From a virus, in IMG/VR virus record IMGVR_UViG_3300045738_002037, positions 1 to 64,000 of that record: DNA of 64,000 nt, one strand, 5' to 3'. The translations under genes and the position numbers were made by a program. A model generated the notes under the pieces. That model had not been told where the DNA came from. It saw nothing but the letters and a program-made list of their open reading frames with translations, and made no database searches. How positions within the stretch are numbered: the stretch's first letter is position 1; every line of letters starts with the position of its first letter. Below are positions 1 to 6,582 of this stretch, in pieces.

Positions 1-179
1 CAACAGCTAGAAACTACATCATCCCCAAGCCCGTATTCATCCTCAATGTTGTCCAGTGGATTCGTCGAAAGCGGTCGCCGATCTTTAGGGTAGAAAGTCC
101 GACCCGCAAAATTATGGCCAAATTCATGCGGATCTTCCGTAATGAATGCGGCAATATGTTTAATAGTTTTCTTATCCAT
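1..179 (-). CDS. FITEDP-leader protein, truncated by window edge
   Basis: The gene reads leftwards from an ATG at 179 and is still open at base 1, so only the first 59 residues are visible. Residues 2-19 are DKKTIKHIAAFITEDPHE, the same leader that begins the next four genes to the right. The remainder seen is polar, with no recognisable domain. The start lies 14 nt behind the stop of the upstream gene, so it probably belongs to the same leftward transcript. Function is unknown; the leader contains an I-T-E tripeptide that could be a prohead-protease site (inference). Confidence 0.7.
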   Translation of the reverse strand, partial: MDKKTIKHIAAFITEDPHEFGHNFAGRTFYPKDRRPLSTNPLDNIEDEYGLGDDVVSSC

Positions 180-192
180 TTTCTTGCCTATA

Positions 193-486
193 TTATTGTA
201 CAACCAACTTTTCCTGTTGATTCATCTGAAAACGCTTTCCAGAATCTTCGTCGACGATATACCAGTTGTGCATCTGGTTTGGATTCCATCGACGCATATA
301 CTCAACCGCATCTTTAAGCGATTTGAAATTAGCAAAGGCATCGTAAGAACCATTTGCGTGTTTATAAACTCGGAATTTATATCCACCAGGCTCCGGCATT
401 TTGCCCATTGCGGTTTTTTCAGGACCAAATTCATCCGGATCTTCCGTAATGAATGCAGCAATATATTTGATAGTTTTCTTATCCAC
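193..486 (-). CDS. FITEDP-leader protein, 97 aa, GTG start
   Basis: I place the start at the GTG at 486, not at the far upstream ATG, because the shared leader (DKKTIKYIAAFITEDPDEF) begins exactly there. The GTG overlaps the stop of the upstream gene (GTGGATAA), and a GAGAGAGG stretch lies about 9 nt before it, so translation is probably coupled. Residues 30-97 form a compact, aromatic-rich domain (YKFRVYKH near 33, NWYIVDEDSGKRF near 77) that I do not recognise. The reading frame upstream of the GTG comes from a 101-nt GC-rich repeat and is probably not part of this protein. Function unknown; possibly an internal head protein. Confidence 0.6.
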   Translation of the reverse strand: MDKKTIKYIAAFITEDPDEFGPEKTAMGKMPEPGGYKFRVYKHANGSYDAFANFKSLKDAVEYMRRWNPNQMHNWYIVDEDSGKRFQMNQQEKLVVQ

Positions 487-1618
487 CGTGGGGACCCTCT
501 CTCCACGCCTCGCGGCCATAATATTCTCCTGCGTCCGGGCCAGCAGCACCGCCGCCTCTCGCCTGATGGTGCCAGGGTTCTGAGAGTGAGTCGTCTTCTC
601 TTGCCCCAAATTTTTTGTCTTGCCATGTGGCCCCGGTGCTTTGCGGCGGCCTGTCCAGTTGGCCTCTTCGCGGTACAGGCTTAACGGTAATCTGTTTAGC
701 GCCAGCTGATTTGGCAGAATCAATGGCGAATGATAGTTGACCAAGCAGCGGTGTGTCATTGACATTCAAATCTAAGTCCATCATATTTGCGCCTTTAAAC
801 AAAATCCACATGCCTTCGGGCTGCGCGTCAGATGTTAATAATTCTAAGGTATACTCTTCAGGAATATCAGAGCCACCCTGAAACTCATTAATGACTCCTG
901 CCCGCACTAGCCCCTCTCTCCACGCCTCGCGGCCATAATGTTCTCCTGCGTCCGGGCCAGCAGCACCGCCGCCGCCCGCCTGATTCTGCCAGGGTTCTGA
1001 GAGTGAGTCGTCACCGCCGCCCATCGCCTGATCCTGCCAGTGTTGATCGTGATCGTGCTGGGCGTCTTCTCTTGCCTGCAACTCGGTTGCTCCCCAATCG
1101 TTGGCACCTCCCCCTCCCTCATATATCCCCTCGGGTACCCCGGCATCCTGAAGCACCACCTCCAATGCTGGAGATGGCTTGGAGAGCGGTACGTCATCGC
1201 GATTATGCCAGCCGAGGCCAGCACGTTCCGATGCGGCGATAAACGGCTCTCCATCTTTAAGCACAAAATAAATTGGTTTGTACATTTCAGCAGTTCTCCG
1301 CGCATCTTCACTCCCGGTGTCATTGGGGTCATGTGGCGGATCGGGGTTAAAACACCACTTAGTTCCTTCCCCAAGTCTCATTATTTCCTCGACATCATCG
1401 ACGACTATTACTTCGTATGTAATATCTCTATTAGGCCCAACTTGCATAGTAGAAAGAACTTCACGTCCACCTTCCATACCAGGAAGAAGCCGTTGTCGTT
1501 CTTCTTGTTCCATAATATCTAACGGCCCGCCCGATACTTGTAGATCAGGACTAAATTCATTCGGATCTTCCGTAATGAATGCAGCAAGATGGTTAATAGT
1601 GTTCTTGTTCATTTCCAT
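479..1618 (-). CDS. FITEDP-leader protein with GTxWC domain and internal duplication
   Basis: A 379-aa protein. Residues 4-22 are the family leader (NKNTINHLAAFITEDPNEF). Residues about 60-130 carry LGEGTKWCF (W88, C89) followed by YFVLKDGEPF; the same GTxWC then hydrophobic-strand pattern occurs in the gene at 59489-60556. The middle is Gly/Gln/His-rich. A segment near residues 203-235 (DDSLSEPWQNQ, PDAGEHYGREAWREG) is repeated at the extreme C-terminus, encoded by a 101-nt direct DNA repeat 417 nt away in the same frame. GGAG about 9 nt upstream of ATG 1618, inside the end of the preceding gene, supports the start. Function unknown. The C-terminus looks like the product of a recombination event that fused repeat copies. 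Confidence 0.6.
   Translation of the reverse strand: MEMNKNTINHLAAFITEDPNEFSPDLQVSGGPLDIMEQEERQRLLPGMEGGREVLSTMQVGPNRDITYEVIVVDDVEEIMRLGEGTKWCFNPDPPHDPNDTGSEDARRTAEMYKPIYFVLKDGEPFIAASERAGLGWHNRDDVPLSKPSPALEVVLQDAGVPEGIYEGGGGANDWGATELQAREDAQHDHDQHWQDQAMGGGDDSLSEPWQNQAGGGGAAGPDAGEHYGREAWREGLVRAGVINEFQGGSDIPEEYTLELLTSDAQPEGMWILFKGANMMDLDLNVNDTPLLGQLSFAIDSAKSAGAKQITVKPVPRRGQLDRPPQSTGATWQDKKFGAREDDSLSEPWHHQARGGGAAGPDAGEYYGREAWREGPHGG
495..595. repeat. 101-nt direct repeat, copy A
   Basis: Near-identical to 912-1012, offset 417 nt (139 codons) so both copies are read in the same frame of the 479-1618 gene. It is much more GC-rich than the surrounding DNA. This copy encodes the C-terminal end of that gene and abuts the GTG start of the next leader gene, suggesting duplication or unequal recombination. 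Confidence 0.85.
912..1012. repeat. 101-nt direct repeat, copy B
   Basis: Partner of 495-595; differences are scattered substitutions with no indel visible. It encodes the internal Gly-rich PDAGEHYGREAWREG segment of the 379-aa protein. Confidence 0.85.
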
Positions 1619-1621
1619 TTG

Positions 1622-1770
1622 CTAATACTCCAAACCTGACTGAGACATATGTTCTATTGATTCAATATAAGATAAAAACTTTTGTGATTCCTCTCCCTGC
1701 CTTACGCTATCCGCTAACTCTCTTTTCTGGGCTTCTCTCTCTTGAGCATTTACCTTAATATCCGAATGGG
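1622..1770. repeat. 149-nt direct repeat, copy 1
   Basis: Matches 1968-2116 at an offset of 346 nt with few substitutions. It encodes the common C-terminus of two neighbouring leader proteins, evidence of tandem gene duplication. Confidence 0.85.
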
Positions 1771-1933
1771 AGAATGGCTGACCTGGAGTGACTCGTTTGT
1801 GCCCTGCTCGATCCACTCCACCCAGTTGGTCAAACGTCTCTTGGTCAAACGATCCAGTATTAAATTCATCCGGATCTTCCGTAATGAATGTGGCAAGATG
1901 GTCAATGGTGTTCTTATTCATTTTCTTATCCAT
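1622..1933 (-). CDS. FITEDP-leader protein, 103 aa, paralogue of next gene
   Basis: Residues 5-23 hold the leader (MNKNTIDHLATFITEDPDE). The C-terminal 47 residues, from HSDIKVNAQEREAQKREL to SIEHMSQSGLEY, are almost identical to those of the gene at 1968-2336, and the DNA is duplicated too (1622-1770 versus 1968-2116). The tail is charged and probably helical. It sits between two other leader genes with short gaps, in one leftward unit. No known family is recognised. If the leader is a capsid-targeting propeptide, this would be a small internal head protein; that is inference. Confidence 0.65.
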   Translation of the reverse strand: MDKKMNKNTIDHLATFITEDPDEFNTGSFDQETFDQLGGVDRAGHKRVTPGQPFSHSDIKVNAQEREAQKRELADSVRQGEESQKFLSYIESIEHMSQSGLEY

Positions 1934-1967
1934 TTTTATTCTTCTTTCGCAAGAATGTTAGTCTAAC

Positions 1968-2116
1968 CTAATACTCCAAACCTGACTGAGACATATGTTC
2001 TATTGACTCAATGTAAGATAAAAACTGTTGTGCGTGTTGGCCCTGCTTTACGATATCCGCTAACTCTCTTTTCTGGGCTTCCCTCTCTTGAGCATTTACC
2101 TTGATATCCGAATGGG
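1968..2116. repeat. 149-nt direct repeat, copy 2
   Basis: Partner of 1622-1770; both begin at the TAG stop codon (CTA on the plus strand) of their gene. The repeat ends near HSDIK, after which the two proteins differ until the shared leader. Confidence 0.85.
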
Positions 2117-2336
2117 TGTGACCCGCTTCATCCTGCCTCTTCGCTTCCTCCGGGTCGTAGTAGTACTCTTTAATAGTGCCTTTAGGCGGTTGCAAGTTAA
2201 ATTCGCGCGGATCTTCCGTAATGAATGCGGCAAGCTGTTCGATGTCTTTCTTATTCATTTTCATTTTATTCTTCTTTATTTGATCTAGATCTTCATTAAG
2301 AACTTTATCAAGTTTTTGTTCAAATCGGCTGCTCAT
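1968..2336 (-). CDS. FITEDP-leader protein, 122 aa, first gene of left cluster
   Basis: The leader KMNKKDIEQLAAFITEDPRE lies at residues 26-45 if translation starts at ATG 2336, which has AGGG about 7 nt upstream; a second ATG near 2264 would put the leader at the N-terminus as in the sister genes, with AAGAAG upstream. The longer form begins MSSRFEQKLDKVLNEDL. The C-terminal 47 residues duplicate those of the 1622-1933 gene. Being nearest the promoter-like region at 2354-2372, it is probably the first gene of the leftward leader-protein operon. Function unknown. The phrase FNLQPP after the leader recurs in the 1102-aa head-region protein. Confidence 0.65.
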   Translation of the reverse strand: MSSRFEQKLDKVLNEDLDQIKKNKMKMNKKDIEQLAAFITEDPREFNLQPPKGTIKEYYYDPEEAKRQDEAGHTHSDIKVNAQEREAQKRELADIVKQGQHAQQFLSYIESIEHMSQSGLEY

Positions 2337-2353
2337 GTCAGTCCCTATAGCGA

Positions 2354-2372
2354 TATTTATAATATATTTGCA
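2354..2372 (-). promoter_or_regulatory. Candidate phage promoter, AAATATATTATAAA plus TATAAATA
   Basis: On the minus strand this reads GCAAATATATTATAAATA, ending about 17 nt before ATG 2336. It contains TATAAATA (2354-2361), the T4 late-promoter core, and AAATATATTATAAA, which closely resembles sequences before the core (5767-5782) and portal (11946-11961) genes. In AT-rich DNA the 8-mer alone is weak evidence; position and recurrence support it. Confidence 0.35.
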
Positions 2373-2384
2373 TAATTATGCAAA
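2367..2384. promoter_or_regulatory. 18-bp perfect palindrome, operator candidate
   Basis: TTTGCATAATTATGCAAA is a perfect inverted repeat in the intergenic region between the leftward cluster (start 2336) and the rightward genes (first start 2506). It overlaps the upstream end of the candidate leftward promoter, a typical place for a dimeric repressor or activator site. No cognate regulator is identified. Confidence 0.4.
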
Positions 2385-2473
2385 CACATAATGACATAGA
2401 TGTTGTTTTTTCACCATACCTATAACGCAATAAAAAGGGGATATTAATCGAACTTATACCGCATAGAGATCAG

Positions 2474-2499
2474 CTCCTTTGTTACTTTAAATAAAGGAG
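2474..2499 (+). promoter_or_regulatory. Hairpin sequestering the Shine-Dalgarno of gene 2506
   Basis: CTCCTTT (2474-2480) is complementary to AAAGGAG (2493-2499), which is the Shine-Dalgarno 6 nt before ATG 2506. A 7-bp stem with a 12-nt loop would hide the ribosome-binding site. The same design occurs at 35890-35912 and 56373-56418. Confidence 0.45.
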
Positions 2500-2505
2500 A
2501 AAACA

Positions 2506-2685
2506 ATGCGTAAGATAATAAAGACAATTACATGGAACACGATAGCTTTTAGTATCACTTTTATAGTAGGCTGGATTATCACCGGGTCTATAGAAACCGG
2601 CGGAGCTATTGGAATTGTTTGCCGTCTATTAAAGGTTCCCAGCTATTGGGTACACGAATCCATCTGGGACAATTATACTATATAA
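2506..2685 (+). CDS. DUF2061-like small membrane protein, 59 aa
   Basis: The protein begins MRKIIKTITWNTIAFSITF and contains VGWIITGSIETGGAIGI and YWVHESIWDN. This matches the DUF2061 pattern I know: KTITWR-x-IAF, a hydrophobic segment, ITG, a second hydrophobic segment, then a (L/V)HE-x-(V/I)W ending. Two membrane segments are predicted (about residues 10-25 and 30-45). A strong AAAGGAG lies 6 nt before the ATG, inside a hairpin. DUF2061 proteins are uncharacterised; the gene is followed 16 nt later by another small membrane protein, so the two may act together at the host membrane (inference). Confidence 0.75.
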   Translation: MRKIIKTITWNTIAFSITFIVGWIITGSIETGGAIGIVCRLLKVPSYWVHESIWDNYTI

Positions 2686-2701
2686 AACACAAACATATTG
2701 T

Positions 2702-2833
2702 ATGGAATTTACATGGTGGATATGGTTAATAATAGGCATAGTCATAGGATGGCTTAGCGGCATCTTAAGCGTAATTGGTTATGTATACTTTAAAGTTAAA
2801 AGATTTACAAATCGTATAAAAAAGAGAAAATAG
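2702..2833 (+). CDS. Small single-pass membrane protein, 43 aa
   Basis: The ORF is MEFTWWIWLIIGIVIGWLSG followed by more hydrophobic residues and a basic tail (KVKRFTNRIKKRK): one transmembrane helix with a positively charged, probably cytoplasmic, C-terminus. There is no strong Shine-Dalgarno before ATG 2702, but the gene lies in line with and 16 nt after the DUF2061-like gene, 23 nt before the next rightward gene. Small proteins of this form can be lysis or superinfection-exclusion factors, but nothing here identifies the role. Confidence 0.5.
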   Translation: MEFTWWIWLIIGIVIGWLSGILSVIGYVYFKVKRFTNRIKKRK

Positions 2834-2856
2834 ATTAAATTCAGAAAAAATAAAAC

Positions 2857-3306
2857 ATGAAATTATCATTAATATCTGAATCTACGGGACGTGATAGGGT
2901 ATTTGCAGATCTATTGCATAAATTGCATGGCCAAGTACCCAATTCGTTGATATTATCGATCAAAAAACTTCACGATAAAAAGAAATCATATCATCCAAAC
3001 GCAGTAAACGTATCAAATCAAGAAATTTATCAACAGTTGTTGGGCGGCGAACGACTACTTGGAATATTAGAACCACATCTGGATGATGAAAACAATAGAT
3101 ACCCACCAAATGGTGTAAGTGATTGTGGCGTCGAGTCATTCCCATCCGAAGATGGGAATGAATATTTAGTAGGTCCTGTGGCCGCAAAGGGCCATGAACA
3201 ATTATGGCAAGATGTTAATGCTTTGCCAAGACCTTCGCATACGATGAATATCGCGTTAGGATTATTGTTTGGATATGATCCAATAGAAATTCAAAAATTT
3301 TTGTAG
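2857..3306 (+). CDS. MKLSLISE-leader hypothetical protein, 149 aa
   Basis: No known family is recognised. The N-terminus MKLSLISE closely matches MKLSLICE of the unrelated-looking protein at 34662-35006; both contain an I-x-E triplet of the kind cut by T4-type prohead proteases. The body is soluble, with Lys-rich helices at residues 15-50 and an acidic middle (EPHLDDENN). The gene ends just before a hairpin terminator and converges on the major capsid gene. It may be an internal head protein targeted by its leader; that is inference. Confidence 0.6.
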   Translation: MKLSLISESTGRDRVFADLLHKLHGQVPNSLILSIKKLHDKKKSYHPNAVNVSNQEIYQQLLGGERLLGILEPHLDDENNRYPPNGVSDCGVESFPSEDGNEYLVGPVAAKGHEQLWQDVNALPRPSHTMNIALGLLFGYDPIEIQKFL

Positions 3307-3327
3307 TGCGACATTCATCTAACCTAT

Positions 3328-3360
3328 AAAAAAAGCCCGGATCGGCGAACCAATCCGGGC
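3328..3360 (-). terminator. Intrinsic terminator after capsid gene
   Basis: The stem GCCCGGAT (3335-3342) pairs with ATCCGGGC (3353-3360) across a 10-nt loop. On the minus strand the hairpin is followed by a run of seven T. It lies 28 nt behind the major capsid stop and would end the leftward head transcript; it may also slow rightward transcription from 2857-3306. Confidence 0.8.
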
Positions 3361-3388
3361 TTCTTAATTTGCCTAATAACAGCGTTTC

Positions 3389-4978
3389 TTACAGATTCGA
3401 AACCGTAATAACACCATAGTAAAGGCCACCATCTTCGATCAACTTCTTGCCGTATCGGGTCATGATGCCCTTATTCGGCGTGAAGCTGTTCGGATCGAGG
3501 ACAGTCGGGGTCGACAACAGTGGAATATACGGAGCATAAAAGTAGCCCGCATCCAACACTGAATTACCCTTGAAGCCCATCAGAATCCGACAATTCGGGA
3601 AGAGTGGGTCCTTGTAGACCTTCATCTTACCCTGCAAGTTACCGACATTCATAATGCCGATGTCAACGCCTTCAGTCGTGAACGCGTCGCTTGCGCGGAA
3701 ATCATTGAGCTGCTCGAACTTGGAACAAACATCAGCGGATGTTACCATCCAGTTCGCAGGACCACGCAAGGTGGTTCTGTGGATGATGTTTGCGACTTCC
3801 AGAGTCTTGTAAAGCAACGCAATGTTACGATCAGTGAAGTTCACTGATGCGCCCGCTGCGGTGGCGAAGTTATGGTCAGCACGAATAGCTGCGGCGATAA
3901 TGAGATCATTAATGATTTCACGATCAATTTCCGCGACCATTTCATCGGCCATCAAGTCGGTTAACGTCGACTCGGCGTCGATGTTATGAACCGCCTTGAG
4001 GTCCTGTGCTGCTTCCAATGACCATGAAGTCTTCAGCTTACGAGTAACGGCAGCAACGCTGTCGCTATCGATGCTAAGAGTGACTTCCGGCTGGAAGGGG
4101 TTAGATTCCAAATCATACTCGTAATTAACGCGTGCAACGGAACCGGTCGGAAGACCGTCACCAGAAGCATCGAGTGTAATTTGAACAACGCCAGTAGCAT
4201 GATTAAATGTCGTAGCACCAGAAGTGGTGGTATCAACAGTAATAGCACTGGTAAAACCAGTCACGCTACCAATCAAAACCGTATCAGGATCGCCATCAGC
4301 ATCAAAGCTGACACGAAGCCCAGGAGTTACGTCAGCGCAAGCCGGATCAGCATTCTCGGCAGAGTCATAGACTTCAACCACTACCGTACCGGAAAGAACT
4401 GGACGATGAGCGAGTGTTGCCGAAACCAGCTTACCTTCAGTGCTGATCGTGGCGTCTTCGCCCTTAACTTCCTGAGAACTGTAGTACGGATCCAACGCCC
4501 AACCGTTCTGACGAGCAAAGCTCTGAGCGGTATTTTGACGCATGATCTGCGTACCAGCAGTCGTTTGGCCCTTAGTAAGAGCGTAACGATACCTGATGTA
4601 AAAAATTAAACTAGCAGGCTGACTCATGGGCTGAACGCCAACGAGATTGTCTGCAATCAACTTGGGATAGGACTTTCGGATCAGAGGGAGAGCAAACCGC
4701 GTAAAGTCGGCAATGTTTGCCGTAGTGGTTTGATCTTCCAAAATGACCGATCGGCCTTCGGGATTCCAAGCATTATACTGATTTTCAAGAAGAGCAGCCA
4801 TCATCCCGAACTTTTGCGTACTGATTTCTCGGCACTTGCTCAGAACTGGCGACCACTTCTTGACCAACTGGTTTCGCTTCGACTCATGTATAACTGCTGC
4901 CTTGTGGAGATCAGTTTGCTCCATGAGCGGGCGACCAGCTGTCCCTTCAGTCAGATGACGACGAGTAGGAAGAGTCAT
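3389..4978 (-). CDS. Major capsid protein, T4 gp23-like
   Basis: A 529-aa protein (T4 gp23 is 521). Diagnostic similarities recalled from T4 gp23 are DNLVGVQPMSQP near residue 110 (T4 FDICGVQPMNSP), KTSWSLEAAQDLKAVHNIDA (T4 YSIELAQDLRAVHGMDA) and DAGYFYAPYIPL near the C-terminus (T4 DAGIYYAPYVAL). LLENQ at 63-67 aligns with T4 IFENQ, and V-I-L-E81/D82 aligns with the T4 cleavage site F-L-T-E65/A66, so an 81-residue propeptide is predicted. A Gly/Asp/Thr-rich segment at about 190-275 corresponds to the inserted domain. ATG 4978 is preceded by TTGGAG. It forms the hexameric shell, matured by the protease at 5834-6571. Confidence 0.95.
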   Translation of the reverse strand: MTLPTRRHLTEGTAGRPLMEQTDLHKAAVIHESKRNQLVKKWSPVLSKCREISTQKFGMMAALLENQYNAWNPEGRSVILEDQTTTANIADFTRFALPLIRKSYPKLIADNLVGVQPMSQPASLIFYIRYRYALTKGQTTAGTQIMRQNTAQSFARQNGWALDPYYSSQEVKGEDATISTEGKLVSATLAHRPVLSGTVVVEVYDSAENADPACADVTPGLRVSFDADGDPDTVLIGSVTGFTSAITVDTTTSGATTFNHATGVVQITLDASGDGLPTGSVARVNYEYDLESNPFQPEVTLSIDSDSVAAVTRKLKTSWSLEAAQDLKAVHNIDAESTLTDLMADEMVAEIDREIINDLIIAAAIRADHNFATAAGASVNFTDRNIALLYKTLEVANIIHRTTLRGPANWMVTSADVCSKFEQLNDFRASDAFTTEGVDIGIMNVGNLQGKMKVYKDPLFPNCRILMGFKGNSVLDAGYFYAPYIPLLSTPTVLDPNSFTPNKGIMTRYGKKLIEDGGLYYGVITVSNL

Positions 4979-5014
4979 TAGTCACTCCAATAACAAACTT
5001 TAGTTAATAATTAA

Positions 5015-5740
5015 TTAAATAAGATCTTCATCCATGTCTTTGGCTATGTCGGGAATCCCAAAACCGTCACCGGACGTGCCAGTAACATGGGATTCTTCAC
5101 GTTGCTTCGTAGGATTAGGATCTTGATTTTCCAAAATCGTGGGTCTGGTAGTTACCGGCTTACCAGAACGCCGTTTCGCATCAATTCGACGCGATCTTTT
5201 AGAAGGAGCGCTCTCTTCAACTGTCGATTCAACTTGCACCTGCAGATTCTTATGAATTGTAGACTCTAAGGATCTATTTTTCTTAAGAATCTTTTCTGCC
5301 AGCGCAGTCTGTCGATTAGCAGTTTCAACAGCTAACTTCCTCTCCTCATTTACTGCCTTAACTTGCCGCTTCAACTTCTTTAATTCGGCTTCAATTTCTC
5401 CATCGGGTCGACCATTTGGCTCAATTCCTTCCACAAGGGAAACAATGTCCTTGAGCTTGGCCAGCGCCTGGGATTCTTTAATTGCCGATTGACGAGTTAA
5501 AACAGCCTCCACAGCAGCGGATTTGGTTTCACAGAAAATCTGCACGCGACGAGCCAGTTCTTGCTTATGAGTCTCTGTCTCTTCGACGCAAATCTTTTTG
5601 GCTTCTTCGATTTTTGCTGAGTACTCAGACTCGAACTGCTCTCGGAGCGTTTTCTTGTAGCTTTCTAAAGATTCGCAGATCTGTTGGGACATTTCAGGCT
5701 TTACACCAGATTTTTCCAACAATGCTTTAATCTTTTTCAT
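5015..5740 (-). CDS. Prohead core/scaffold protein, T4 gp22-like position
   Basis: A 241-aa, highly charged, largely helical protein with long coiled-coil stretches (residues 20-175, rich in E, K, Q, A), then a basic patch (SKRSRRIDAKRR near 185) and an acidic end (DIAKDMDEDLI). Location directly between protease and major capsid genes is that of T4 gene 22, the main scaffold protein, which is degraded by the prohead protease. Several LxE/IxE triplets occur (for example LLE at 7-9). TTGGAG stands 10 nt before the ATG, nearly identical to the capsid gene leader. Assignment rests on context and composition, not on a clear sequence match. Confidence 0.75.
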   Translation of the reverse strand: MKKIKALLEKSGVKPEMSQQICESLESYKKTLREQFESEYSAKIEEAKKICVEETETHKQELARRVQIFCETKSAAVEAVLTRQSAIKESQALAKLKDIVSLVEGIEPNGRPDGEIEAELKKLKRQVKAVNEERKLAVETANRQTALAEKILKKNRSLESTIHKNLQVQVESTVEESAPSKRSRRIDAKRRSGKPVTTRPTILENQDPNPTKQREESHVTGTSGDGFGIPDIAKDMDEDLI

Positions 5741-5766
5741 TTTATGGCTCCAATAAAAACCGTTAG

Positions 5767-5810
5767 TTTAATAATATATTTGATCGAAACAATTATAAAG
5801 AATTATAATT
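5767..5810 (-). promoter_or_regulatory. Candidate promoter before core gene, with AT hairpin
   Basis: On the minus strand 5782-5767 reads CAAATATATTATTAAA, ending 26 nt before the core gene ATG, matching the motif at 2357-2372 and 11946-11961. Just upstream, AATTATAA and TTATAATT (5791-5810) form an 8-bp inverted repeat with a 4-nt loop. The interval 5741-5833 holds no gene. Confidence 0.35.
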
Positions 5811-5833
5811 ACCTATTAAGCAATAATAATCCC

Positions 5834-6571
5834 CTATTTAAGATCAAAATAATTGTTTATCTCCTTAACTAACATTCGTTCGTAGGTAACCCTATCGAAC
5901 TTACCGCGAGCCTTCCGAATCGGGCGTAACCTATTATTCAAACCCTCTTGAATATTAAGTATTGCTCCATCAACCGAAGGTTCTGCGACAGCATCCCAAG
6001 TTACAAATGAATAACCAGGCATTACTTTGTATTTTTCTTGACCGCCGGATTCAACAACTTCCATGTCGCCAACACCGCGAGAAGAGATCCCAACGCGAAT
6101 TTTGTGCTCAAATAATCCTCGAAGACAAGCACCACACGGTAATCGATGAAGAATTTCAGCTTCACCGTAGACTTTGCGGCCTTCCATCCAAATCTTCGTA
6201 ATCAGATGGCTAACCCTGTCTAAATGAATTTTAGCATCGGCGGGGTGATCGTATTCACCCATAACGCCACGCTTGCCAATATCTTCTTGAATATTTTCAA
6301 CGGCTGGCGCTAAGACATCTTTGGTACTATAAACTCGGCCATTGGCGTTTTCTCTATCGCCTTCCTGGAACAGTCCAGTAACTCTTAGCGACGGCTCTTC
6401 ATTACCGTTTATACCTTCTACCACCACATTTTTAATATCTAGCACATTAAAGGCATATGTGTCACGAATCAACTGCATTCCTGCAGGAATTTCACCTGTT
6501 TCAGCGATTATTTGGCGGTTGATTGGGGTAATCCCCGCCATTGTCACTTTACCACGTCTTGTAGGCAGCAT
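5834..6571 (-). CDS. Prohead maturation protease, T4 gp21-like
   Basis: A 245-aa serine protease of the T4 gp21/herpesvirus-assemblin type. The pattern GEYDHP (His at about residue 111), followed by a strand (HLITKIWMEGRKVYGEA) and then VGISSRGVG (catalytic Ser at about 163), matches the His...Ser arrangement of this family. It cleaves the capsid protein and core at (I/L)-x-E sites inside the prohead. The alternative start MAGITPINRQ at residue 11 is possible; AAGG 10 nt before ATG 6571 favours the longer form. It sits between the 1102-aa protein and the core gene, as in T4-type head operons. Confidence 0.9.
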   Translation of the reverse strand: MLPTRRGKVTMAGITPINRQIIAETGEIPAGMQLIRDTYAFNVLDIKNVVVEGINGNEEPSLRVTGLFQEGDRENANGRVYSTKDVLAPAVENIQEDIGKRGVMGEYDHPADAKIHLDRVSHLITKIWMEGRKVYGEAEILHRLPCGACLRGLFEHKIRVGISSRGVGDMEVVESGGQEKYKVMPGYSFVTWDAVAEPSVDGAILNIQEGLNNRLRPIRKARGKFDRVTYERMLVKEINNYFDLK

Positions 6572-6582
6572 GTTTTATTACC

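Noticed and set aside
907-1374. Minus-strand 155-aa frame inside the 379-aa leader gene
   Set aside because: Alternative frame of the GC-rich repeat; lacks the leader and any ribosome site, while the longer frame begins with the leader.
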